From Aporrectodea caliginosa (Eukaryota; Annelida; Clitellata; Crassiclitellata; Lumbricidae): 64,000 bases of DNA. The DNA is taken from the NCBI GenBank assembly GCA_020284085.1, contig JACEVL010000149.1:926792-990791 (forward strand). The letters run 5' to 3'. Below the pieces are notes generated by a model. It was not told the origin of the DNA. It worked only from the letters and a program-made list of their open reading frames with translations, and ran no database searches. Of the stretch, positions 46,889 to 58,700 are shown in pieces; the stretch's first letter is position 1, and every line of letters begins with the position of its first letter. Position numbers and translations under genes: made by a program.

Positions 46889-49800
46889 CTATTTCTTGTT
46901 AGTGTAGGTGACATTTGAGTGTGAGGGACGAGCCTTGAACGAGGCCGCGGCCTGGTACTGTAACTCGTAGGCGAGTGGGTGCATTTTAAAGCCGTACAAT
47001 CTGAAATGTACACACACTCCAAGTGAGAGGTCAACATCAATAAAAAAACAAAAGATTGTACAATCAGAATTTCAGACAATTACCGGGTGTGTATTTGACC
47101 AATTCTACCTACAGTGTATTTCATTCACTACTTAAAAACACCATACCTCATCGGCAAATGATGAGAGGAAAAGTTGTTATTATAAGGAGCGACATTTAGA
47201 AATGAAACTCTTTCGATCCACTCATGTAACTGAACGATCTTTGTAGTAAATTCTAAAGCTTCTTGACTTCATCTCCTCACTAGTCAAAATGTTCTTTAAA
47301 GTTCACAGGCAGTAAACTTTAACCTCTGATTTGTTTTGCATTTTAAGTGGCACTGAATTTCTGATACAGTTCTGATAATGTTCAATTATTTAGGCTAGCA
47401 ATGATATGACAAGGAAGTAAAGGAAAACTGAACTCCTCCTGCCAGCTCTAATTAGGTGTCTGTTTCTTTATGAGAGGAGACATGATATTTATCCTGCTTC
47501 TCATATCAGAAGAGCAAGATTATAGCAGATGTACCCCATTAGCCAAACTCCGGCATCATGCACAAGGGGACTTTGACAATGTTGTCAGTGATTCTAATCA
47601 GAACAGCCAACGAAAGCCTCGCCCTTCTACAAATATTTTTAAGCAGCTTGTCTGCATATCTACTGGTAAGATAGTTAATTTGGGAAGCCATTGGTCAAGA
47701 TTTGTTTCTGCTTACTCCAGTAGAAGAATGAAGATGTGAATGACACATGCCTAACACTGCACGCAATCACATGGGCTGGGGGAGTACAGAAAGTGGTTGT
47801 GAGATCTTGGACATAAGTTATGCCATGGACCATGTTTGTGAAAAGATGAAGTGTAATTGACCATCACCTTACAAATACTGTCAACTCCTCGGCCATCTGT
47901 GTGGTTTGTAAGGAAGGCCATGTGTATCAGACTAAGCTCTGTGATTGACTGAGCAATAATAGAATCTCACTCAACATGCAGTTTAAGATATCAAACTTAG
48001 GGAACAGTGTTCAAAATTATTATACTAAAAGCCATCAAGAGACTATTTTACAGATCTATGCTTATCAGCCTCAACAAAAGACTGAGAAGGAAAAGACTGA
48101 AGAAATGTTAAATATACAAGGCATTAAAAATAACCGCCATCCTGCACAAAAGCCATTCCAACCAGTGGTGTAACAAAGGGTTTCAGCACCCAGGGTTGAT
48201 GACTGCGCCCCCTTTCAATTTGCTTGTTGACTATTAATCGTTCTTGTCATAGTATTGTGTATTACTGAAAGCTAATTTTGTGCCCCTCTGGTGCTGCTCC
48301 CTCCGCCCCCCCTTTGTTATGCCACTGATTCCAACATAAAAGATGTCTGAAAATCAGAGAGAAATGATAAAGTGTGAGTTATATCCCAAAGACAGAAAAA
48401 ACTCCAACTAAAGAAGATTATGAAAAGAATTAGAGCATGCAGTGCTAAATTAGGCCTTCTAAATATGAAACATTTAGCATCACATACCGAGCCACAAACT
48501 GATTGGCTGGACGTTTTGGCCGATACTCCGGATGCACCATGAAAAGCATGTGTGGAAACCCAGTTCCAAAATATGCGCCGTCCGTATGGTGGTGTCTCGA
48601 CGATTTTGGAACATAGACATCCTGGCATTTCGGGCAGTACAGCTTCACCATCGCCTCACCAGGTACGTCTGATAAACCTGCCAAAACCAGAAAACTTCTA
48701 AACTTTCTAGCATTTGTCAAATGCACGAAATGTAGCTCTCAACCCACTTAACAAATAGGTTCCACTCTAAACAGCATCAATTTACCTTTGAAATGGCCAG
48801 TTTTTATAGATGTTGTATATTCTGACAAGATTAACAAGTAATTTTCTTGTACTGCATGGAGTCTGGTCAAACTGATGCCTCACCAATAGGTAGCATAGGC
48901 TGGTTCTCGCAGTAGACACGCGGACAGAAGCCGAAATCTCCTTGTTGCCATTTCTCAATCTGCATAAACATCACATCGTTCTATTATACTTCATAAAATT
49001 TAGACAATTTAGTAACGTGTAAATAATAACGAGAAAAAGAGTCAACTCCATCTATATGACGTAACCCGTTTGATGAATACAAGAGCAAGTTTTAAGAAAG
49101 ATTTCAACTTTCAAAATCTGCCACTATAAGACTACTCGATCAGGTAAAGCTGAAAATCTCATTATTTATATTACGGATGCCTCAGAACAGTGGAGTTATG
49201 ACCAAAAGCTTAACCCTTTAACGACCAGCATGTACTAAAAGAGACTGGGAAACCAATGCAGCTCGTCGTTAAAGAATTAAAACGGGTAATTTTCTCTGCT
49301 ATTAACTTATGATTTACAACATTTTAAAGTCATATAATGGATATCCAAAGTCAGTTTATAAAGTGAATTTATAAAGCATTATTTAGTAAATTTAATTAAT
49401 TAAGTGCACAGTAGTAAATTAGTAGTATTCAGTAGTACTTAGCAGTCATCTGCTATTCAAAACATGTTATAAATAATCAGCAGTACTTCCTGGCAATGAG
49501 ATATGTCCTTATTGGTAACTAGTGCTTGATAATACATGATTTCAATATTATTACTAGAGACAGAACTAGAGAGCAGTAGCCTTTATACCATTTGCCCAAT
49601 TCCTCGATTTGTCATGATGTAGCGAGCGTGGATGAGTCCATAGAGCAACTCAGCGGCCTGCTCGATCAGATCACTTTGGTTGGGATTATCTTCAAGATCA
49701 TCATCTGAATGAGTAGAAAAGAAATACCACCAACCATCAGACAATGGCTTCACCTGGTCTGCACTGGAAGAGCAGACCAGAATTCAGACATGGACAGTGC

Positions 49801-51668
49801 TAGATGCATCACCGCATTCTAATGTGCCACCTACACAGACCAAAAGTCCACTAGTTCGTCGACCAGAAAAGCCAGTGAACACATCCATTGCCACACAGCC
49901 CACTGTCAGTCACCCTCTGTTGCATTTGGGACCCTGTTAAACATATATGATAAGCATCGGATAAATTCTGATTTAACCCTTACTATTACTTTTTTGTTTT
50001 AATAATAACAATAATAATAATAATAATATTCGTTTATTCTGACACAAGTTGACATAATGACTTCTAAACATAATTTTATCTAGTGTACAGAGCATATTGA
50101 TTTAGTTTCTCTTGCAGCAGTGCAACATAAATGTCCAAATTGCAATTAGCTCCCAGTATCTGCTACATATAACCAAGGTTAGAGTTTCTAAAGACCTAGG
50201 CATTAATACCGAATCTATTCTATGAGGATGGCTAAATTCAGCCACTAAAAAATGTCAAAATATGAGCATGTGTATAAACTCGTGCTGATATTCTTGGCAC
50301 TGACTTCCTGTTGAGCAAAGAACCTTTCCAATTGGGACTCATAGTTTATCAAACATTGGATGCACGCCAAATCACAGTATTTAAAATCACTCCTTCTTCC
50401 ACAGACTTATCAGTATTCAACCACATTAACTCATTACTTTTCTCTGGCCATATCTACAACTTGGAACTGCTCTTCCTGAAAGCGTTTCGGTTGCTTGACA
50501 GAGATTTTGAAGCGTTCTCACCGTCTCTGTTGTTTTCTCTCAGTCACCTGTGTCATTTCATTCTCAACTTAAAAGACTTGCCTTTTTCACATTGCATATC
50601 CACCAAACTTTTGCCTCTCTGTCATATAATGGACTGTCCTGAATAATGACCTGATCACTGCATGGTTTTGGTCATCGTAATCAGTTGATGGCTTATGCAT
50701 TGGACATCAGCACGACAAAAGTTACCAATTAACTAACTAAAAAATTAACTAATATAGCAAAGCCAATCTACAGACCCTTTAGATCTAGGTTCTAATCGAG
50801 TGAAAACACATGCACTATGCTGCAAAACCAGATGCAAATGAAGCCACATGCTTATGGTTTGCTAAGATGCCACTGTATTTGGAAAGTAACTAGAAGACAC
50901 ACAGATTCAAAGATTTAGAAGATCCCAGATTCAAAATTTATGACAAAAGCAACTGTGGCCATAGCCGTAGCACGCTTTGTCACTGTTGCCTAGTCTTAGG
51001 TTTAGATGTTCTGACCTGGTTCAAGATCGAGAATCATGTCGATTGCCTGTCGATAATGAGGGACTTGCTCGTTCAGGCCTGTCAGATTGAATTTGTCTTG
51101 AATGTAGTCTTCGTCAATCTACAAACATTACAAGACGTAACTGTAAATGTCAATCTGCAAACATTACATTACAAGAGGTAACTGCAAAGGTTACGCTACA
51201 AATATTACAAGAAGTAAAGGTTAAGCTACAAACATTACAAGAAGTAAAGTAAAGGTTAAGCTACAAACATTACAAGAAGTAAAGTAACTTAGGTTAAGCT
51301 ACAAACATTACAAGAAGTAAAGTAAAGGTTAAGCTACAAACATTACAAGAAGTAAAGTAAAGGTTAAGCTACAAACATTACAAGAGGCAACTGTAAAGGT
51401 AACTGTTAATTTATTATGCAATAATTTTAAGAACAACCTCCAAAGGTCCAGTTCAGATGAACATAATCTTTTGGCTCAAGCCCAACTGAACTCCAACTCA
51501 AGCCCAACTGAACTCCACACAAACTGCATTTAAAGCTACAAGTCTAGTGAAAAGTGCCACTTTGTACCATAAAACAATATGGTAATGCTGAAGTACCTCA
51601 CAGAAGAATTCATTTCCCCTTAATCCACAGAACCAAGAAATCCACGAAACTTCCTCCGAACTGCTCAT
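46889..51668 (-). CDS. CSNK2B: Casein kinase II subunit beta, six coding exons
   Basis: Regulatory subunit of the CK2 tetramer, which stabilises the catalytic alpha subunits and helps select substrates in nucleus and cytoplasm. Exons on the minus strand are 51668-51597, 51118-51016, 49704-49589, 48959-48884, 48677-48488 and 47000-46889, all GT-AG and in phase, giving 222 residues against about 215 in vertebrates. Exon 1 begins [20 protein letters not shown], carrying the conserved N-terminal autophosphorylation serines. [19 protein letters not shown] is the acidic loop. The zinc-binding cysteines fall at the standard positions 109, 114, 137 and 140 (FCPRVYC, YCPKC). The dimerisation region, with [20 protein letters not shown], follows. 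The C-terminal tail ([17 protein letters not shown]) is the variable part. It is convergent with the hydroxylase gene. Upstream noncoding exons are likely but not identified. Confidence 0.97.
47001..48487. other. CK2 beta intron 5
   Basis: 1.49 kb, noncoding apart from the small hAT copy at 48163-48327. The open frames here (for example 47470-47739) have no recognisable domain. Confidence 0.6.
48163..48327. mobile_element. hAT MITE, 165 bp, perfect TSD
   Basis: ATTCCAAC at 48155-48162 and 48328-48335 flank CAGTGGTGTAACAAAGGG and, read inward from the right, CAGTGGCATAACAAAGGG. Confidence 0.9.
49705..51015. other. CK2 beta intron 2
   Basis: Holds an AAT-rich microsatellite plus LINE-tail motif (50000-50100, minus) and an open frame at 50311-50646 that may be a degenerate LINE C-terminus. 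Nothing firm is seen. Confidence 0.5.
51119..51400. repeat. 35-bp tandem repeat that duplicates the CK2 beta exon 2 acceptor
   Basis: Seven to eight copies of a unit containing ACAAACATTACAAGAAGTAA. On the minus strand each ends in TTCTTGTAATGTTTGTAG, the same bases that form the 3' splice site of exon 2 (AG at 51120-51119). The array directly precedes that exon. Confidence 0.85.
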
Positions 51669-52069
51669 TTTGATTCAGTGAACTGCCACTACAAACAGAT
51701 GCATTTACAGAGTTATAAAATTAATTACGGTTTAATATTGAATAAACAAAATGTACACGAAGCAAAACCTGCATGCACATTTGCTCAAACTCATGATTAA
51801 CGACGAGAGGGCTTAGTTTTCCATATATTTTAATACACACAGTCGATAAAGTATTAAATGTCCACATTGTAAATGATCAAATGTGACATATTTCAGTTTA
51901 AACACCATGATCTCTCTTACTCTAGCATGAATAAAGCTGGTAATTTTATTATATCCTATCATCTTCAGACATTTCTTCTTTTCCACAGACCAAATTCCTG
52001 AAAGTGTGGTGGTTCTGCGGTGGAAGATTCCGCCATGCAACGCATGCCGAAATTACTAATGTAGCGGAA

Positions 52070-53045
52070 GGTGTTTTAACATGGTTTCCAATGATGACAC
52101 TAACCCTAACCCTGCCCCTAACCGACCCTTGTGACGCCATTTGATAGGAAAGTAATGAATTGCTGACTGTCCAAAGAATAATTCAGCCATTTTCAAGCTT
52201 GTTTCGAACACAGCGCATGCGGTTTTCAATGTGCATGCACAATCAAAAGCTAGTATGGACTACATCTATCTCAGTGTTTCTTAACCAGTGCTCGACCGAA
52301 CCCCTGGGGTTCGGTGAGCCAGTGTCAGGGGTTCGGCAGAGGTCCTCTGAAATATACACATATTCAGGGTCAGTGAGTGTGAGTGAAAAATCATTTGCTA
52401 TTTTATTTTTACTTTTCGACTTTTATTTAATAAAATAGTTAACTGTTAGTAGTACATGTATTGAATGTATTAATATTGTATCACATTTTGGTACAATTTT
52501 TTATTTCGATTGTTCCCATTAGTTAAAAAATTATTGTTCAAACTTGAGGGGTTCGGTGAGTGGTCATGGATTTCTCTTGGGGTTCGGCTCCCTTGAAAAG
52601 GTTAAGAACCACTGATCTATCTCCTACATAGTATACATGGCAAACATCCAGAAAGTGAGATTTGCGCACATAAGTTTATTTTCACTTTACAAATATTTTG
52701 AGAATCTGGTGGAATTTCGGTAAACATTTCGAATCAGGGTGTGTAGGTTTTCTTGCGTCCTCAGTGTCGGTAGGAGGCATCGTGAGGGTCGGAAAAGGTA
52801 AGGTTAGGCGTCGTGAGGTTGGTTAGGGTCAGGGTTAGTGTCGTCATTAGAAAACATGGTACCTTCCGCGCAGCATGCCAAACGATACCGTCAAATGCAC
52901 ATAAACTTACGTGCCTCGGCAAGCTTATAGAATCGGGGGCTGAAGGATTATAGTGCATAAGTTTACTGGCGTCGTAAGTGTCGATTAGGGTCAGGTTAGG
53001 CGTCGTGAGGGTCAGGGTTATTGTCGTCATTAGAAAACCTGGTAC
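52070..53045. repeat. Telomere-like GGTTAGGGTCAGGGTTAG blocks
   Basis: Blocks at 52085-52140 (inverse), 52785-52860 and 52985-53040 share GGTTAGGGTCAGGGTTAG followed by TGTCGTCATTAGAAAAC. Related blocks occur at 3735-3920 and 53995-54075. The constant TGTCGTCATTAG flank and scattered placement mark a dispersed repeat, not telomere. Nothing else is seen in 51669-52263 or 53046-53758. Confidence 0.65.
52272..52614. mobile_element. hAT MITE, 343 bp, perfect TSD
   Basis: ATCTATCT at 52264-52271 and 52615-52622 flank CAGTGTTTCTTAACC and, read inward from the right, CAGTGGTTCTTAACC. GGGGTTCGG motifs repeat inside both ends. Confidence 0.9.
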
Positions 53046-54372
53046 CGTGCGGCGTTTGCTTAGCATGCCCAAAGATATGGTATAACCCTTCAGCCCACAA
53101 TACTATAAGTTTGCCCGCGCCCCGATACTAAATGTTCGCCGGGATTTCAATGTCGGGATTGAGGCTTTGAGGATTTGCTACGAATCCATGTTACCATTAT
53201 TCTGAATTAAATCGAACAGCACAACAAATGGGAGTGCTATGGCTACAATGACATATGGACTTAGAAAGCAAGAGTTAAATAATAATTGTGCCATACGCTG
53301 GAAATATCTTTTTAAGGCGTTGGTAATTAGAACAAGTGGCTAGCGCTGTTTTGTCGGCAGTTTCTATCCTCGGCTCTCATTTACTCTCGATAAAAGATAC
53401 ACAAAAATAACATCAGTAAGATAATTCCCAGTCAGAAGAACGTCAGATTGATGAATCTGTCACCTTCTAATCCGCCATATTATTAATCAAACACTAAAAT
53501 CGTCAAAATTTAAATAAAAATTCTTTCAATCTCAAACACTGTCACTTACACCGGAAATTGAAGAGGTTGTGAAAACCAGACTAAAGCTGAAACTAGAATA
53601 CTCCGTCAATGCCAAAATAGGTATGTACAAAATAATATAATATTGATTTTGTTCAACTGTTTGCTTGCACTTTTAGTACGGATACATATACGAGGTAGTT
53701 GGTTTTAATTGCAAAGTCATTTTTTGAAAACAAGTGAAGCAGTCTGTTTAAATTTTAATTAACACTAGAACATCGGCTCTTTTCTACCACCTAAAACGTC
53801 GGAATGGGTCATTTTTGACCCATGCAGTTTCGTTTATAGAAACCATGTATTTTTGAAGGATAATTCTTCTGCAGCGGAAAATTCCGCCCCATGAGTAATA
53901 TTTTGGATACAATTCCGCGGCAGGAGACCTTTGCGCATGCGCAGTCTTCAGCGCATGCGCATTGTCCAAACTGTGTTACTTATATCAATTGGCGTCATGA
54001 GGGTCGGTTAGGGTCAGATTAGGCGTTGTGAGGGTCGGTTAGGGTCAGGATTAGGGTTAGTGTCGTAGTTAAATAAGATGCTAAACACTTTCCGCCGCAG
54101 AAGTAATTTCTTCATGCACTGCGTGGCGGAATCTTCCGTCGTAGAAGCACCGCGCATATTTTGCACGAGTCCTGAAAATAACTGAATGATTTACTGATAT
54201 CATTGTAATAAGCTTTCAGAATGTTAAACTTTTAATTTATTTATGCTTCCCCTAAAGTGCCTGATGGTACTATTTATAGAGGCGTCAAGTTCCTCAAGCG
54301 ATACTGAACATGAGTCGTCTCCCAGACACGCTCGAGCTTCTGTTTCAGTGCATCTTTGGATGATGTGACGCA

Positions 54373-54985
54373 TTATACCTTCATCAAGAGAAGTTGAAAC
54401 GCGATCAAAATATAATCTTTTGTTATTTGTTGTGTCGCAAACAGCGTTAGTCCTGAAACTTCGCGGAGCACGTTCTGACTGCTTAGCCTTCCACGAGGTG
54501 CATTATCGGGTGAAATCAAAATCCAGACATTGCCATCCCTTGATGCTTCCCTGGTTTCTGTAGCTGCTACATTTGGGTTGTCACGATGTTGAAATGATGA
54601 GCGAACCCCCCCTCTGTAACCACGACCTCGTCCTCGACCACATGCACGTACCCCTCGACCACATGCACGCACACTTCCAGAGATAGGAACTTCAGGATTT
54701 CTAATGCTAACAGTTCGTCTTGTCCACCATGATCATTTTCGACATTTGAAACAGAAGAACTGCTACTTGCCTCAACAGACAGGTTTTGTATTCCAATATC
54801 TGAGACAGAGGCCTCACTATCATTGTCTTCCGATTAGCATACTGAAGTGTCCTCACCGATTTCTTGAATCAAAGGAAGGGCTTGGTTTGCTGCAGGCCTA
54901 TAATTATCGTACACGACGACTCATTTTAGCGCAGGTATCGATAACCATCAGATATAGCTGTTTTTATATCAATTGTGTTTGAAAC
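54373..54985 (-). pseudogene. piggyBac transposase N-terminal remnant
   Basis: The minus strand reads an acidic Ser-rich stretch across frame breaks, then RGRGRGYRGGVRSSF, then DGNVWILISPDNAPRGRLSS and QNVLREVSGLTLFA. The last two segments match the start of the conserved region of piggyBac transposases. The DDE catalytic core is absent. The strand agrees with the enclosing TTAA-bounded element. Confidence 0.75.
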
Positions 54986-55011
54986 AATGAACGAAACTGT
55001 CTGCAAATGGC

Positions 55012-55326
55012 GGGAAGAACGTGAGCTTTGCAATGCCGTCACAAATATGTAAGGTTAATATAAGATATACACTAGAAAAATAGGCATTTTGCAGTAATAG
55101 TGTCATGGGTCAAAAATGACCCCAATCCGACGTTCTAGGTATTGGCTGCTATAGCTCCTATACCTGACCAGCTATTAATGGGGAAGAACGTGAGCTTTGC
55201 AATGCCGTCACAAATATGTAAGGTTAATATAAGATATACACTAGAAAAATAGGCATTTTGCAGTAATAGTGTCATGGGTCAAAAATGACCCCAATCCGAC
55301 GTTCTAGGTATTGGCTGCTATAGCTC
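55012..55326. repeat. Two tandem copies of a 169-bp piggyBac-internal unit
   Basis: 55012-55180 repeats from 55181, identical as far as I can see up to 55326. There the second copy is cut by the hAT element. Its continuation (TTGACCAGCTATTAATG) resumes at about 60420, on the far side. This shows the hAT arrived after the duplication. Confidence 0.88.
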
Positions 55327-55764
55327 ACCAGACCTCTTTTCAAGAGGAGGCACAAGAGGAGGCAAAATGTACCCATGGAGCAAACAAGAGGAGGCAAAAT
55401 TTATCCATGGAGCAATAGACGAAAATCGTAGACTTTTTTTCCTGACGACCTTTTTTTTAGGGGTAGTATAATTCACAGCAATTACTTTTTAAGCATGTCT
55501 GAAACTAACAGTTGCTTTTTCAGCATGTCTGAAACTAACAGTTGCAAAGCTTCTGCCGCCATTATTTTAAGTATAGAGAACATCAGTATGTGAACGTAAA
55601 AATTTTACGAGCATGAAATTGTGAGAAGTTCACATAAGTTATGAGTTCAACTTGTCTTTCATTGCAGTAATTTTGACAAGTTCTGTATCTACTGACTATT
55701 AAAGATGTTAATTTTAGTACGTAACTTATGCTCGACTTCTGTGCTATAGGTGTCACAACCATGT

Positions 55765-58700
55765 TCAGCAGCTGTCGGTTGACGAAAAAGCCAAATGAAT
55801 TCTTCTATGCCCAGATCCGTCCCACTTCTGAAGCACTCTGTCTAAATCTACATCAATGTCTCTGTGTATGTAGGCAAGTGCCAATCCGTTCAGCCGTTCT
55901 TCGGACGTTGTTGTTCTGAGAAAAGTCTTTAGCCTTCGCAGTGCACTGAAGGATCTTTCACAGCAGCAAGAACCCACTGGCAGAGATAGTAGCAGCTGCA
56001 GTATCGTGTATATATTCGGGAACAATACTGGATCGCAAACTTGCAACGTTTCCAGAAGTGTTGGAGGTTTCACTGCCGCGGGCTGCACAAACTTTTCTTT
56101 CCAGCGCAGTACCTTCAAGGACAAAGGCACAACAATTCACATTTAGAATGAATTCATAATCTGTATTTAACCGATAACTCTCGATAGACGGTAAACAAGC
56201 AAAAAGAAAATTAAAATAAGCTAAATGTGAGTAGGCTTATACTTTTATGACAGCGACATAAATGACGATCAGACCAATGTACAAATACCACAGACACGGC
56301 CACCACCAAAAAGGATAATTTATAAATGACTGTTATAAGCTATTTGCATAACAAACATCTGTCCAAAACGATTTCTTAGTAACACAAGCATAATTTCATG
56401 CCCCACTTACTTTCTTCCTTCCATCCTTGGTAGGAAGCAATGTCATTTTAATACTACTCGTTTACGAATGAACGTGTATGACAATTATAGCAACCTCATA
56501 ATTTCCATAGAGAGCATAAGTATTGTGCTTTTTGCTAACGCAGTAGGGCCTACACTGGCAATGGCAATGCTAAATGGTAAGATGAATTGAAAGCTATTGT
56601 GATATGCCTGTATTGAAATTGAATAATCCACATTTCCGAACCTCTTGTTCGAGTGACTCTGGATGAGGCAAATCATTGACGAATTCTTCCTTTACTGCAT
56701 GTAGCTCCTTGTCACCAAGTTGCTCCAGCCTATGTGGAACTAAGTAAGATCCCAAAAGAGCATCCTTCAGTCCTGTCGGGAATCGTTCCTTCAAATTTCC
56801 AACAGCTTCATCGACAAAAGGATAATACAAGTTTCTGCGGAAGTACTCCTCATCACTCTGACTCGTATCGCCGGCGTTAGGACGATTCCGTGACAACTTG
56901 CATGTTCTCGGTTTTTCTGCCTTAAAAGTGTCTCCAAAAGTGTCAATGCCTAGACTGCATGCTCTATGAAACAGTAACCGGAATACTTCTTCTGATCGTT
57001 GCTTCTCAAGCACAGAAGTAAGAGTCTGTGCTTCTTCAAACGCAAGCATCAAATCACAGCTCTCCGCCTGTAGCGTCAGTGATAGAGGTCGAATGAACGC
57101 TAGTATGTACTGTGAGACAACAGCTGTTAAAAGCCAACTGAAGCTGCTCATCGACAGCTGGAAAGTGTTTGCATCAGAAGCAGATGGACCTCCAGACTCC
57201 GATATCACTGTCAGAGTTTCGTACACATCACTGTATCTGGCCAGCAATGTGCTCACGGCATCAACTCGAGCCAGCCATCGGGTCTCGCAGAGCGAAGGCA
57301 GAACTTGTCTGCCATACCCAACATCCAGGGCATGGTTGACAATGTCAGCATCCTCATAGTCAGGAAAGCGTGACTCACGGTCGTCCCCACACTTTGCGAA
57401 TATGTCCTGATGTAAACTCTTGCGCTTAGCACTTCCACGAATGAAGACGGACAGCCTTTGAAGCGAATCAATAAAGTTGCGAACCATCTGCACTTTGCAG
57501 CACTGCACCACGACCAAGTTCAGGCAATGACTGGAACAATGCGTGAAATATTTTGCCATTGGTAATTTCTGGCTGATGCGGGCTTGCACACCAGATATAT
57601 GGCCACTCATAGTGCTTGCACCGTCAAAGCCTTTACCACGCAAATGTGTGAGATCAACACCCCACTCCGACATCTTACCAAGTATTTTATCTGTAATATG
57701 TTCGGCATTGGCTACCTTCAATTTTGTGAATCCCAAGAAGTCTTCACATACCTCAAACCTGCCCTTTGTCTTCTCATTAACATACCTAACACAAAGGGCT
57801 AGCTGCTCAATGCCGCCACAGTCGGTAGTCTCATCAGCCATGACACTCATGAAAGGAGATTTGTTGCATCGCGTAACAATCTGTTCCCTGATTTCACTCT
57901 CAATGCACGCAATTAATTCATTCTGTGTAGTCGGTGAAAGATACTTGGCATTATGAACAGCACTATCTATATGAGACTGTAGCACTGCATCAGTCTTGGC
58001 CGCCCACCTGACCAGATATGCAAAATTTCCATCCTCGCTGTGGTCAATGTTGTTCCACTGATGTCCTCGCAGAGAGAAACCCTGTCTAGCGCAAATTAGT
58101 ACAATTTCAATCAGTGATTTCATAATGGACCGATTTCTAGCAACTCTGTCAGCATAAGCTTGCGAAATGGACGACGTAATTGGTTTCATGTCGTCGTTTG
58201 CCACTCTCAGGAAATTGTCTGCAGCAATTAGCGACTGTCTGTGGATATCGCTATGTGAATGAGTATTCAACCTTCCCCTTCTAGTCCCAATAGAGTTCTT
58301 CCAGTCCTTGAAGGGTGTGTCGATCAGCTCAGAGTTTTTATTATAAGTTGCAAATATGAAGCACGGTGCACAGTAAGCTGCATCCAGCGACACAGAGTAT
58401 CTCAGCCAGCTAAAGAGCTTTTCCCATGAGGGATTGTACCTTCGACCACTCGTCTGGGGGAACTGAAAATGGCTTGGTAGCTTACTACGGCCAGCTAATA
58501 TTAGTCTCTTCGTATCATCACACAGTGCATGACGATTGCTGATTGAACCGATATCGTAGTTTTCTGTGACGATTGAAAAATTACTTGAATACTTCAAGCA
58601 TGAGAAATCGGTCCTCGGCCACGATGACTGTTGCTTTTCACTGACACTCAGTTTAGCATTGTATGGTGAAGTGGCGACCGTGTCGGTGTCGCTGGCACTC

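Noticed and set aside
50311..50646. 111-residue frame inside CK2 beta intron 2
   Set aside because: Some resemblance to a LINE protein end, but no diagnostic motif is intact.
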